Assembly: GCA_951812925.1 (NCBI GenBank)
Contig: OX638372.1
Location: 37,942,245-38,006,244, forward strand
Direction: 5' to 3'
DNA from: Calliopum simillimum
Taxonomy: Eukaryota; Arthropoda; Insecta; Diptera; Lauxaniidae
Length of the DNA stretch: 64,000 bases
The translations under genes and the position numbers were made by a program. The notes below the pieces were generated by a model, which saw nothing but the letters and a program-made list of their open reading frames with translations, was not told where the DNA came from and did no database searches. Of the stretch, positions 33,156 through 44,781 are shown piece after piece. How positions within the stretch are numbered: position 1 is the first letter of the stretch; each line of letters opens with the position of its first letter.

Positions 33156-34381
33156 TATGGAGCGTATATATCAGTCAGAAATCTCAATTGGCTTTAAAAT
33201 ATTTTTAAAAAATTGTTCATCAACTTTTTTCAATCGACGCACACATTTAATGTTCAACTTTTATGTAAGAAATTATAACGTTTTTTCAAATAAATATTTC
33301 TCTCAGTGTTCAAGAGCCAATTGTAAAATCAGCAAAATGCAAATATGTTGCCTTACGTTGTTGCATTCTTTGTGATGCCATGCGCAATTTGCCAGACAAC
33401 TGTTGTGGTATCACCAATGGAGTATCTTAAAAAAAAAAAATAAAAAATCCCAAGGATAACAGAGGAAAAAAGAGCAAAATAAAGAAAATAAAACTATAAA
33501 AATAAAATACAGCGCAAAAACATAAATGTGCAACATAAAATATGAGATAAAAAAGAGCGGAGTTGTGAAATGAAAAGAATCTTTTGTGCAGATTTTTTGT
33601 GCACTGAGGCATTGGGAGCTTTACTTCACTCCTTTTTTGTCCTGCCCCTGTAATGTTTGCATGCATATGTTCGTAGAAGTAAAAACTGATTTGACAAGAA
33701 AACTTTTATATTTTTCCTCACAGTTTTCATTTAAATGTTTATTCCAACTTTTATTCTGATTTCGTTTTATTTTTTTTTTTGCAAAATTTGGCACATTTTG
33801 AAACTACTGGCATTCAACTGGCAAGGTTGTCTGTTGTTGAAGAGAAAAAGTTTCACTGTTGTATTGTGTGTCATTTTAGCGATTTGTAGAAATTTTATCT
33901 TAAACTGAGCATAAAAAAACAAGTCTTTGAGAAATTCGAAAATATGATTTTATATTTAGTAAGCAATGCAGGCTTTGTACAAAAGAACACCAGTGTGATT
34001 GTCAAAATACGAAGAGTTAAGTGATCGTTTTCATTTTTCACGGTTTGGCTCTGGTTTTTGAGATATTGAAGCTTAAAAATAAGTAATATGCATATTTGTG
34101 CCATTCAGACTTTCATTGAGCTTTTCACTACCACAACGGTAGCTATGGTAAAAACGGGATTACACGGTAGAGCGAAAAAAGTGTTTTTTGTGATTTTGGA
34201 AGAGGATATCACAAAAACCGTACAAGATATAACACTTCTGGAACCGGATTCGGAATAAGCATAACCGAATACATCAGAAATAATAATTATTGTTCTGTTT
34301 CGCCGTAAATATATCACACTGAAATTTTTTTTTTTTTTTTTTTGTAAGTAAAGTGTTATACATACATAGGTAAATTAATGC
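33156..34381. other. Probable unique non-coding DNA
   Basis: No gene or element ends recognised; a T-run lies near 34326-34344. Confidence 0.4.
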
Positions 34382-34385
34382 TTAA

Positions 34386-35079
34386 GGGGACATTCGCTTT
34401 TGTAATTGAAAACAAAAAAACACTTTTTAAAAATTTTATTATGGAAAAACTATTATATTTATTGACAAAACTTCTTTTGGACATTGTTAAGCATTGTCCA
34501 AAAAATATGAAAAAAATTTTATTTTTTTTATTTTAGTTTCCCTTGGCTGCTGTAGAGAGCGTCATCCAAAAGTTACTTTTCAAACAGGTAGGAAATTTTT
34601 CTCCGAATCTACTCGACGGATTTTAAAAAACCAAAAAGCATTCGATTACTCATAAAAAATATTAAACAATAAGCCTCTGAAAGTTTTAAAAAATACGCCC
34701 CCCTTTTTTTTACCGGGCGTTTTTTGAAGTTAAGTCCCTCAATTTTTTCGCATTTTTCATAAATATTCATATAAAAACTTCAAAATATAAAAAAGTATAA
34801 ATTTTAAAGGCTTATTGTATAGTTTTGGGTCTCAAGAATAAAATCCATTTTGAATTTTTCAAAAATCTGGTACATTTCCTACCGTTTAAAAAGTAACTTT
34901 TGGATGGCTCCCTCTACAGCAGCCAAGGAAAACTAAAAATAAATAAAAAATTTTTTTTTCATATTCTTAAAACATTATATAACAATGTCCAAAAGAAATT
35001 TTGTCAATAAATATAATAGTTTTTTCATAATAAAACTTTTAAAAAGTGTTTCTTTTCAATTACGAAAGCGAATGTCCCC
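34386..35079. mobile_element. TTAA-flanked foldback element (694 bp)
   Basis: Arms of about 200 bp are inverted: GGGGACATTCGCTTTTGTAA at the left against TTACGAAAGCGAATGTCCCC at the right. An inner second inverted pair (CAATAAGCCTCTGAAAGTTTT against AAATTTTAAAGGCTTATTG) makes most of the element one hairpin. TTAA flanks both sides (34382-34385, 35080-35083). TTAA is the piggyBac target duplication, but these ends begin GGGG rather than the usual CCC, so class is uncertain. Non-coding. Confidence 0.78.
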
Positions 35080-35084
35080 TTAAG

Positions 35085-37483
35085 ACCAAAATCAATATTA
35101 GCCGTATTCGATGCAAAAAAACTTTATAAATATAAAAATTCACTTCTTGAATGTTCAAATTCTTAAAAACTAACCAAAATTTGAAGTTTAAAATGCTGCT
35201 GAACAGAACTGGCAAAGAGTAAAGTATTTTTTTCTGACCTCAAATAAAAAATTTGGTATAATAAATGTACTACCAAATTAACCCATTTTCGGCCAAGAAA
35301 ATTCAAACTACTTCTATTTATATTAAACTATGTTACCTAGGGTAATTTTGGGTCAGAAAATCCAAATCCGTTGTCAGATTTGAGCTAACTAGTCTATAAG
35401 CCCTAGAAAGTGGTGTTCGCAAGTGCGAACGTTGGCCGCTATTCAACATATTTTGTTCAAATTAAGATATGAAAAAATGCATGTCTTTTTTCATAAATTT
35501 AAGGTCAAATGGAAACCAATTGATCATAAATCGGAATATATAATTGAAATAATTGTAAATCAGTGTTATCAATTTAAAAAAAAAATACTTTTGTACCGAA
35601 AATATAACAAAACTTCAAGTCCCGAGGTGAATTTAAAATTTAGAGGTCGAATAAATTCTTTAAGAAATACCATAATACTTACTATACTCGTAAATACATG
35701 TAGAAAAACAATTTCTTGAAATATAATCATATTCCTCCTTGATTTTGGGGGAAGTACAATATATTACACAAAGGGACTTTATGGTAAGCCATTTCCATAA
35801 GAACTTTTTTTTTAAATATTACTTTGATTGCAGCTCACCTGTTTGGTGTTTTGTATCAGAATTTCAACAAAAGTTTGGACACATTTCTTGTGCTGGAACT
35901 ATTTTTTCGCCCGCAGCCACATTTTTTCCCAGAATTTTAGAGGCGTGGATAGTGCTACCAGCCAGTTTTATTCGATTTTTAATAGCCAAATTTTTTTGCT
36001 TTCAATTAAGTTTTAAAAATGTATACCCATAATATACAAATATGGAAGAACCGCATTTGGAGTGGGCCCAAATATTCAGATTAGGCAATCAAGCACCGGT
36101 GCTCGCCAGCTCTCTGGTTAGTTCTGTACGCGATAAAATTATATTTATCTTGACCCCCAACCTGTCCAGTTCTCGGCATGGGTCTCATAACGCCTTTGCA
36201 GGCAAGCGAGAAAAGGTCCATCCTCATGAGCTTGGATAAGGAAATATTTAAACAAGATCTCGCTAGGCATCCTGAGTCTGCATAGCGACGATCATCCATT
36301 CATCGGCATATTCTATTCCACCTTGTATTGGGGGCTTCGTACCTGAATTGTACGCAGTTAGTCTCTAAACAGTGTAAGAGGACCTGATAAGGATATGTCC
36401 ATATTCCTCGTGAAACTCCTAGGAGGAGGAAAGGGGTCCACACAAGAGTCACGATTTGTTTACTTTTTAAGTTTTTACTCTACGCTACCGTCACATAGGG
36501 GATGGGTGTCAATTGGCGAATATTAGAGTCACGAGGTTTATGGACAGCCCCTAAATACTGTAGTCCTGCACTGTTGGGTATCGACCCAAGAACTCCAAAA
36601 ACAATTTGAGGAGTCTCTAATTTCTTTGCCCAGCGGAAATTGAAAAGAAAACTAAAATATGAAGAAAAAGATGAACAAAATTTCAAAGTATACTGAGAAA
36701 AAAAATGTTGAATAGCGGCCAGTGTTCGCACTTGCGAACACCGATGTTTGTCATCACCTATGCCGATCCTGTTTAGTGAAATTGAAAAAAATTTTAATGC
36801 AGAATCAAATAATGTGATTTTCTGAACAAAACCTCATCATTACATTTTTTGCTTGACAAATTTCAACATTAAATTTCTTGACATAAAAAAATAGTTAAAA
36901 ATGGGGGTGGACTTGACCTTGAGCTAACAAAATAACGGGTAACCCAAATTTTATCCCAGTATGATATTTGGAAAGCCAAAAGAGCATACTATTTTACTGC
37001 TTTCTAGTTTTATTTAATTATTGTGAATGATGCAGTAAAAATAGGTTGTAAAAATTAGCACTTCTAGTGGTCGCGTACGCGAACAGCGGCCGAAAATGGG
37101 TTAAAGAAAATTTAAAAACAAATTCAAAAAAACTATAAAAAGGTATGTTAATTGGATTTTTTTAATACTAAAATGGCCGCCAATATCAAAATGAGGAAAA
37201 AAATTAAAATATTAACTTTAAAGGTCCAGAACTAAGCAAAGTCCTTTTAAATACTGTAGATTAAATACACTCTTGGAAAGCTCATACAATTAGCAAACAT
37301 TTTTTTGTAAAAAGTTTTCTCCAAAACGCTAGGGTGACCCAATAAAATTTGTTTTCTATAATAAGTCATAAAATCAGTCTTAACGCTATAACTCCTCATG
37401 GGTATATTTTAGACCCCCCTCCGGTGCAATTCTTTTTTAGTCTAGACCTTCGCTATCATCTCGTAACCTTATGTGGTACACCA
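35085..37483. mobile_element. CAGGGTGTA-type foldback MITE, copy 1 (split and left-truncated)
   Basis: 37101-37483 matches the right arm of the element at 42652-43678: AAAATGGCCGCCAATATCAA, TAAAGGTCCAGAACT, GGGTGACCC and the terminal CGTAACCTTATGTGGTACACC. On the left, about 35215-35281 (TTTTTTTCTGACCTCAAATA, then AAATTTGGTA) matches 43215-43262. The piggyBac-like element at 35282-37100 interrupts it. The outer left arm is not recognisable, so the left boundary is approximate. Confidence 0.7.
35282..37100. mobile_element. piggyBac-like non-autonomous element (1.8 kb)
   Basis: Termini CCCATTTTCGGCC and GGCCGAAAATGGG are exact inverses, starting with the CCC typical of piggyBac, and are flanked by TTAA on both sides (35278-35281, 37101-37104). 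The related foldback at 42652-43678 has an uninterrupted TATATTAAAGAAAATTG at the same place, giving an empty-site comparison. A motif built of GCGGCC plus TTCGC-N4-GCGAA recurs at 35412-35447, 36714-36750 and 37063-37095, probably subterminal transposase sites. No piggyBac transposase is recognisable. The interior is unassigned; the block at 36416-36430 (AACTCCTAGGAGGAG) recurs near 13512. Confidence 0.82.
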
Positions 37484-37583
37484 TACGGAGGGCCTAACAA
37501 AAGTTCGCTCAATAAGTAGGTGTCATTTTATAAATTTTTAGTAAATCAAAAAATTGCGTAGTATTTGTTATAGTCTTACGATA

Positions 37584-38460
37584 GGGGAGATGTGTGTACC
37601 TTAGTCCGCTTTTCAGTTTTTTCAGTGTGCTGGATTTTCCAAAAAAGTTTCTTTAGTTTTTTGATTAAGTTATATTTCTACAATACTTGCAGCATCAAAT
37701 GACGTGACAATGATATTTCTATGTCTTATCATTGGGTAGAAATATTACTTTTCCCGTTGCAATCTCAAACAGTCCAAGGTACACCATGCAAGTGTACCTT
37801 GGACTATCAAAAATAAAAGAGAATACATTGTATTTAGGTAATAAATTATGAAAGAACCATTTATTATGTCATCAAAAGTAACATTTCTTTCAATAAAAAA
37901 ATAAAATTATCATAAACAAAAATTATATCACAAAAAAGTGCATTTAGTAAAAAACAATTAATTAAACAAAAATGGTTGCAAATAAATACATTAATCGCGT
38001 AAATAATAATAATAATATTATATTGAGAGGCGATTATGGTTTCCTGGTTGCCCGTCGAAAAAGGCTCGCTGGTCAATAAGCTAGGTCCAAGGTACACACA
38101 GACAGCATGTTTTAAAAACTGTCAACACCCATAACACATGTTAATGAAAATACATCTAAAACACACTAAAAGCTTAAAACAATAACTAAACTTCCTTCCT
38201 GATGTTGTAAAACTGAAATATTTCAAGTAAGTTGCTCACAAAACGTTTCGTAGCTTACTCCAAAAACAAATTTTTACACACAAAAAACACCTTTTCCGTC
38301 GCTTTTTATACACGCGTACAGCTTGACGGTCTGAAGTCTATTTATATGAGTCACCGGTATGAAAATTTCATAGAAGAACATTATCGTTTACGTGCAACTG
38401 TTGAGTGGCAACCGGCACTCGGACCGAGGTACACTCGGACCAAGGTACACACATCTCCCT
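37584..38460. mobile_element. TA-flanked MITE inside the mariner (877 bp)
   Basis: Left end GGGGAGATGTGTGTACCTTA, right end the inverse (AAGGTACACACATCTCCCT), flanked by TA (37582-37583, 38461-38462). The motif GTACCTTGGTCC or its inverse recurs at the ends and inside (37594, about 37775-37805, 38083, 38418-38450). Non-coding. Architecture resembles the elements at 47478-48619 and 60142-61040. Confidence 0.82.
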
Positions 38461-38527
38461 TATATAATTTTAATTTTCAGAGAGATCGGTCAAAATCGAG
38501 GGAAGAAAACGTAAAATTCGTGAAACA

Positions 38528-39604
38528 ATGTCAGCAGATATTCCAGTGCCAACGCAGCAAGAGATTCGGTTTGCTATTCTGTTTGGATTTCAACGTAAGC
38601 TCAAGCCTGTGGAAATATTAAGTGAATACCAAATAGCACTTGAAGTTAATGTGCCATCTCTCATGACTATTTCAAAGTGATTCCGAAGATTCCAGACTAG
38701 TCTTCTTTCTGTGGAGAACAAACCGCAAGAAGGCCGCCCAAAATCTTCGACTGATTATGCAAGTGTAGCGCTGGTGAAGTCTAAAATTGACGAAGATTCA
38801 AGATTGACCCAAAAAAGTATTGCTGAGCAACTAGGCTTGAAAGTAATGGCTATATCGCGAATATTAAAAAATGATCTTAGATACACGAAGAAATCTGCAC
38901 GATGGATTGCTATAATTTTAAGTGATGGTTTAAAAGAGGCACGTGTGCGTTTTGCAAAGTATTTTCTAGAAAAATTCAAAAACAGAGAGTCTAACACCTT
39001 CAAGAAAATTGTAACAGGTGATGATGGTTTTACAAGTACAGCCCTGAAACCAAACAACAATCCATGGCATGGAGCCCAAAAGATGCAAATCAACCTGTGA
39101 AAGCAAAGCAACAAACGTCAGCAACAAAAGTAATGATGTCAGTTTACTTTACCAGGGAGAAAGTTGTAGCTGCTATTCTTTTGGAAAAAGGTCAGACGGC
39201 TATTGCTAAGTGGTATACTAAAACCTGTTTATCAAAAGTTGTCCAAAATTTATTGGGAAAATACAAAAAAAAAGGAGCTATGCCACTGCTTTCTACATCA
39301 CAATAATGCACCAGCGCACACTGCTGATAAAACGACCGATTTTATTACGCTTTCAGGCATTAAAAAAAATTTTCCAGCAGCTTGTACCCCAGATCTAGCA
39401 CCTTGTGACTTCTGGTTGTTTCCAAAAATAAAAAAAATTTTGAGAGGAAGATTCTTCAACAGCAATGAGGAGATAATAAATGCGGCTTATGATGAAATTG
39501 TAAAACTGCAAAAAGCCGATTTCAAAGACTGTTTTTCAAAATGGATTTATCGACTTCAAAAATGTATCAAAATAAATGGCGATTACGTTGAGACAAACAG
39601 ATGA
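38528..39604 (+). pseudogene. Mariner transposase pseudogene
   Basis: ATG at 38528 opens MSADIPVPTQQEIRF. A stop at 38679 is followed in the same frame by ENKPQEGRPKSS and LTQKSIAEQLGLKVMAISRI, the second helix-turn-helix. KKIVTGDDGF carries the first Asp. The frame then shifts (about 39060) to PKDANQPVKAKQQTSATKVM and FTREKVVAAILLEKGQTAIA, and shifts back (about 39270) to HHNNAPAHTADKTTDF: the second catalytic Asp has become Asn (HHDNAPAH is usual). TPDLAPCDFW keeps the third. The end is LQKCIKINGDYVE at 39600. Inactive. The 5' untranslated part is split by the MITE at 37584. Confidence 0.88.
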
Positions 39605-39684
39605 ACAATAAAGTTATAAATTTAAAAAATTTTTTATCCAATTTTTTCAATTCTACTAAGCGTACTTTTGTTAGGCCCCTCGTA

Positions 39685-40396
39685 CATTTCTGTTTTACTT
39701 GATATTGTAAGTATGTAGTTCACATCCCTAAGCTTTTAATATTTATTTTTTTGTTGGTCCTAGCTTCAATTTATATGTTTTTTCTTAAGAAGAGTATTTG
39801 TGAGTGATTGCAAAGATAAAACAAACACTTCAAGAACTGAATTAATAAAATTTTTTACCTTGATATTTTAACGATTTTGTCCCAATTTTTATTTATTTTT
39901 GTGCTTTTCTTTGGTGCCATTTCTGTCGTTTTATGAGTGCAACACAACTTTACAGCCTCTTTCATGTCCAAAAGTTGACAAAATGCCAAGTTTATGTAAG
40001 ATCCAAAGAAAATCAATGCTCATGAAAATAAATGAATGTAATAAAAATGTTTGTACCAGAAACCTTTTTTCTCTAAATAAAATAAAGTTGACTTGGTCAG
40101 AAATCAGGCCGAAACAGAAAATTCAATTGAAATATTAAGTTCATTTACCTTCATTTTATCAGCCTGCTTGGCATGCAAGAGCCCCACTGATACAAAGTAT
40201 ATGCGTAACATGAAAGTGGATTGATTTAAAGTGACAAGACTAAGGAAAACGTATCTCCAAGGGGCTTAAAAAAAGTGTCTTTAGTTTTTTTCAAACGAAA
40301 AATTTATTTGCAACTATTTCACATTTCCTATGCACTTGAAAATGAAAACATATATTGCCTTAAATTAATCATACTTATTAAAGAAACATATGTAAA
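39685..40396. other. Non-coding stretch
   Basis: No gene or element recognised between the two mariners. Confidence 0.4.
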
Positions 40397-40398
40397 TA

Positions 40399-41674
40399 AA
40401 GGGTGTTTTTTTAGAGGTATAAAACTTCGAATTGAAATAAAACACAAGAAAGTCGTTTTAATGTCCATCAATTTGGCTTTATTGGAAGGATAATTTTATG
40501 CCATTAATGTTTAAATATGATTTCGGGCATGTGGCTCGAATAAAGCCAATTCTACAGGTCCAATTTTCAACCACTTTTTCGAGCATATGGGGCCGTATGT
40601 CGGTAATAATGCCACGAATGTTGGCTTCCAAGTCCCCTAATGTTTCTGGTTTGTTGGCGTAGACGAGCGACTTCACATATTCCCAAAGAAAATAATCCAA
40701 TGGTGTCAAATCACACGATCTTGGTGGCCAATTGACAGGTCCATTCCGCGAAATTATGCGCTCATCGAATGTTTCCTTCAATAAATCGATTGTGACGTGC
40801 GCTGTGTGGCATGTAGCGCCGTCTTGTTGGAACCACAACTCATCTACATTCATGCCATCCAATTCGGGAACAAAATAGTCGGTTATCATGGCTCTATACC
40901 GGTCTCCATTAACGGTAACTGACTCTGCAGCATTATTTCGGAAGAAGTATGGCCCAATGACTCCACCAGCCCATAGAGCACACCAAACAGTCAGTTTTTG
41001 TGGATGTAATGACGTCTCAAGGGTCTCATGTGGATTCTCTTCACTCCAAATGCGGCAATTTTGCTTGTTGACGTAGCCATTCAACTAAAAATGAGCCTCA
41101 TCACTGAACAAAATTTTGCGATGAATATCAGCATCGAGATCAATCTCATTTTCGGCCCATACACCAAAATCACGACGCATTGCATGGTCTCGCGGCTTTA
41201 ATTCTTACACAAGCTGGATCTTGTAAGGTCGCAAGCCAAGATCTTTGCGCAAAATCTTTCATAAAGTTGATGGACAAAGCTCCAATTGCTGTGCACGGTG
41301 GCGAATCGATTCATTCGGGTCCTCTTCAACATTTTGCTCTACAGCGGCAATTGTTTCTTTGGTGCGCACTGTTCGACGTCTCTGCGGATGCGTATTATCA
41401 CATATAGTAAACGTAGTGCGAAAACGATCCATGGTTAACCGAATTAATTGCTCTGATGGACGATTATGGACGGAGCTTGCGGTAAACTTCGCGAACTGAA
41501 CCATTATTTTCGAAATAAATTTGCACGATTTGCAAGCGTTGTTCTTTTGTCAACCTGTTCACGATGAAATGGCAAACCAAACTGAACATAAATAACATTA
41601 GAGTTGCCAGATTTGACCACAAAATGCCAGTTTTATCTCTATTCGAAAAACAAACCTCTAAAAAAAACACTCTT
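40399..41674 (-). mobile_element. DD41D mariner (rosa-type), nearly full length
   Basis: Ends AAGGGTGTTTTTTTAGAGGT (left) and the inverse ACCTCTAAAAAAAACACTCTT (right, one extra A) are flanked by TA (40397-40398, 41675-41676). Length 1276 bp. One transposase runs on the minus strand across almost the whole element. Only a few disabling changes are visible, so it is among the youngest elements in the window. Confidence 0.9.
40479..41598 (-). pseudogene. DD41D (rosa-type) transposase pseudogene
   Basis: From 41598: NRLTKEQRLQIVQIYFENNG, then VREVYRKLRP, the first helix-turn-helix. A frameshift near 41470 leads into MDRFRTTFTICDNTHPQRRR. ESIRHRAQQLELCPSTL follows. FSDEAHF has the first catalytic Asp, then an in-frame TAG. 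The last 201 codons are open: NCRIWSEENPHETLE, WFQQDGATCHTAH (second Asp) and WPPRSCDLTPLDYFLWEYVK (third Asp). The second and third Asp are separated by 41 residues, which defines the DD41D group first known from the rosa element of Ceratitis. All three catalytic residues are intact; one frameshift and one stop are the clear lesions. Confidence 0.9.
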
Positions 41675-41676
41675 TA

Positions 41677-42649
41677 TAAGTTACTCTGACTATTTAATTA
41701 AGGTTTTTCCTAATTTAGCCAAAAGCATACTTTTGATGTTGTCAAAATGACTTTGCATCTTTCGAGTGACTAGTGAAGTTTACATTTTCTAAGCATCATC
41801 CTTTTATACCATCAAAGTGTGTGTATTCTTTAGTCCTTCCAATGTTAGTTGTACACATGTTTTCGTAATTGCTCTTTTAAAAACAATTAATCAAATAATT
41901 GGAGAATAGTATGATTATTTGACATAAAATCTTTTCATAACCGAAAGTATGCTTAGCTGGCGAGGATTAGTTTTCAACAGCAGCATACGCATCACATATG
42001 GTTCGTTCAAACAACCCAGCTGGAAAGAAAAGAATTACCAAACAGCAATGGTGTTATTAAATAACAAAAAACATTAAGGTTCGAACTAGGCTCTAACCAT
42101 TTTTCACCAAAGATGTTTCTTTTTATATAAGCTAATTATGTAATGTTCCATTATGGCTTTATTTGAGTATTGTAATCTTTCAAATTCACTTTTTACATAT
42201 TGGATATCTGCTAAAAACCATCAGTATTCGTTTAGATATTTCCTGCATGAAAAATTACATGTAAGATGATGCTTTTCCTTCGTAAATTGTTTATGTGCAA
42301 ATTAATTGTTGAAGCATCTTTATTTAAAAAAAAAAAAGCAACAGAAAAACACCAAGGGTGAGTAAGTTAAAACTTTCAAGTTCATTTAAGACCAGCATGA
42401 GACATGAAATTTCATGGAATACAATACCATAAGTAGAAACATTCACATATACGTGGAAATCATTCTTTCCTAACTTTGCGCACATTGTGCTAAATTCTTG
42501 ATGAAACCTTAAAATTTACAAAAAATTTCAGACTTTCAAAGGAGAGAATGTAACCTCATTTTCGAGATATAGTATAACAAGTGAAGTGACTCTCTGACAA
42601 GACAAGTGACAAGTGACTCTCTGTAAAGATCCTGGGAAACAGTTACAAA
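41677..42649. other. Non-coding stretch
   Basis: No gene recognised. Tandem GACAAGTGAC-type repeats occur near 42577-42620, next to the foldback element. Confidence 0.4.
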
Positions 42650-42651
42650 TA

Positions 42652-43678
42652 CAGGGTGTATTGCATAATGTTACGAAGCTTCCAGAAATTGATAGAGGAG
42701 GCCTAGACTAACAAAAACTTGCGCTTGGAGAGGGGAGTCTAAAATGTACCCCTGATGAGTTATAGAGTTAAAACTGATTTTCTGACTTGTTTAAGAAAAA
42801 AAATTTCTTGGATCACCCTAACGATTTAGAGAAAACCTTTTTATGGTGAAGTTTTAGCTTAGTGTAAGAGCTTTTATTGTAGATAGTGTTTATGGTTTAT
42901 AGAGCTTAAAAGGGTTTTGCAAAGTTCTGGACCTTTAAAGTTAATACTTTAATTTTTTTCCCAATTTTTTGACTTTGGCTGCCATTTTAGTATGAAAAAA
43001 GTCTTATGAACATATCATTTTATAATTTTATTTGAAATTTTCGTTAAATTTTCTTTAATTTAATAGAACGTTTGTCTGACCAATTTGTTAGTTTAAGGTC
43101 AAAAACAAAATACTTTTCAAAAACAATCAGCTTCAAGGCTCATGTAGAAAATGCACACATCATACTCTATACAGCGAAACGCATGCATTTACTCGAAACC
43201 GTGTGTTACAAAGAAAAGTAGTTTTTTTGACCTCAATCTAACAAATTTGGTAAGACAAATGCACTTTTATATTAAAGAAAATTGAACAAAAGTTTTATAT
43301 AAAATTATAAAAGGATATGTTACTAGGACCTTTTTCATACTAAAATGGCCGCCAAATTCAAAAAATGGGGAAAAAAATTAAAATATCAACTTTAAAGGTC
43401 CAGAACTTTGCAAAACCCTTTTAAGCCCTATAAGCTATATACTTACATTATCTGAAAGCTCTTACACTTAGCTAAAACTTCGCCATGAAAATGTTTTCTC
43501 TAGATCATTAAGGTGATCCATGAAAATTTTTTTTCTGAAACAAGTCAGAAAATCAGTTTCAACCCTATAACTCTTCAGGGGTACATTTTAGACCCCCCCT
43601 TCCAGGTGCAATTTTTTGTTAGTCTAAGCCTCATCTATCACCTCCCAGAAGCTTCGTAACCTTATGCAATACACCTTT
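42652..43678. mobile_element. CAGGGTGTA-type foldback MITE, copy 2 (1027 bp)
   Basis: Left CAGGGTGTATTGCATAATGT and right GGTTACG-type end (CGTAACCTTATGCAATACACC) are inverted, with TA on each side (42650-42651, 43679-43680). The arms stay alignable for over 350 bp, including AATGGCCGCCA against TGGCTGCCATT. TA duplication and a CAG start fit a pogo/Tc1-mariner-derived MITE. Non-coding. Other copies: 62187-62719 and the split one ending at 37483. Confidence 0.85.
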
Positions 43679-44084
43679 TATAGCCAAAATATGAATCAAG
43701 ATCGGAGAACCATCATTAATTTTTTGTTGTTGTTTTGTTCCTTGCCTATCGCAACAGACGAATGTTTTCCAAATTTAATTCATTTGTATGAAATTCCAAA
43801 ATTTGGGCCATTAAATATTGCAAGAATAAATACATTTATAGAATTTTAAGGCATTTACAATATTTATTTCGTTAGAGTTGTATACAAGGCAATTTAAAAT
43901 TTTTGGGCAACATGTCGTATGAGTAACCTTATTCATACCAAGCAATTTTTTTATACGGCTAAATTTCTGTGAAAATAACGCTAAATTATTAATTTTAGCA
44001 ACATTTTGAGCGTAACACTTTAGAATTTATTGAATTGAAGTTTATATTATATGAACGACCAAATATTTTATATATACAGTAGAC

Positions 44085-44610
44085 CGGGTCGAAACTTAGA
44101 TTCATCCCGAAACCGACTCAAAAGCTAGAGGGACTCTTAAAAACGATATAAGCATAATTTTTCTAACTGAGAATAACTAATGGACAACTTTTGATTCTAC
44201 TTAAGGCCTATTTTGGCTAAACAAATGAAAAAGGATACCCAAGAGTACTTAAGAAATAAAGACGATGTTCCTCAAAAAATTTTGGCGATTAAAAAAAAAT
44301 TTTTTTTTTTTGGGTAGGTATAGATAATATTTGGTTCCAAAAATCGTTTTTTTACGTTTTTCAATAACGAGATCGGAAAAACGATTTTTTACTCAAAAGC
44401 AAAAATGCTTAGAATTGTCCAAAGGATACGTGCGAATTTTTTCAGAATTTTTCGGAATTTTTTTTTTTATTTTTTCAAAAAATTTATCAAATTGAGTTTT
44501 CAGCTGTTAAGCTTACATTTGTCAGCAAAATGCTTGATTTATTAAAACCCAAGGTATCTACGAAAAAATTGAATAAGACATAAAATACTTAGAATCCTTC
44601 AAAAAATATG
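44085..44610 (+). repeat. Dispersed repeat, copy shared with 55.3 kb
   Basis: CCGACTCAAAAGCTAGAGGG and CTCTTAAAAACGATAT recur at 55350-55388. The later part GATCGGAAAAACGATTTTTT recurs near 55640 and, inverted, at 4930. The order of blocks is conserved over about 400 bp. No coding content; unknown family. Confidence 0.6.
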
Positions 44611-44614
44611 TGGC

Positions 44615-44781
44615 ATTGAATAATCTTGCTCAGTTTTCCCGAAAATTGTATTTCCACGCACAGTCGATTCAGGAGGTGTTGCTGATCAAGAATATATATA
44701 CTTTTCTATGTCTGCCACGCCTCCCTCTCTGCGTTACAAACGGAAGTTAAGTAAATGAATAAACCCTTAGTGTAGGGTATA
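44615..44781 (-). mobile_element. DINE-1-like fragment E
   Basis: Only one end is left: TCTGCCACGCCTCCCTCTCT, GCGTTACAAACGGAAG and GTGTAGGGTATAAAA. It follows directly after the dispersed repeat. Confidence 0.75.

Larger units (their letters stand above)
37486..39682 (+). mobile_element. Mariner element interrupted by a MITE
   Basis: Inverted ends: CGGAGGGCCTAACAAAAGT at the left and its near-complement at the right (ACTTTTGTTAGGCCCCTCG). TA flanks both (37484-37485, 39683-39684). Present length is 2197 bp; subtracting the 877-bp MITE plus one TA gives 1318 bp, a normal mariner size. Its left TA is also the right TA flank of the foldback MITE ending at 37483, so it inserted exactly at that duplication. 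Confidence 0.88.

Noticed and set aside
36042..36299. Possible retroelement RNase H or gag piece inside the piggyBac-like element
   Set aside because: Both strands give weak protein-like stretches but no motif I can defend.
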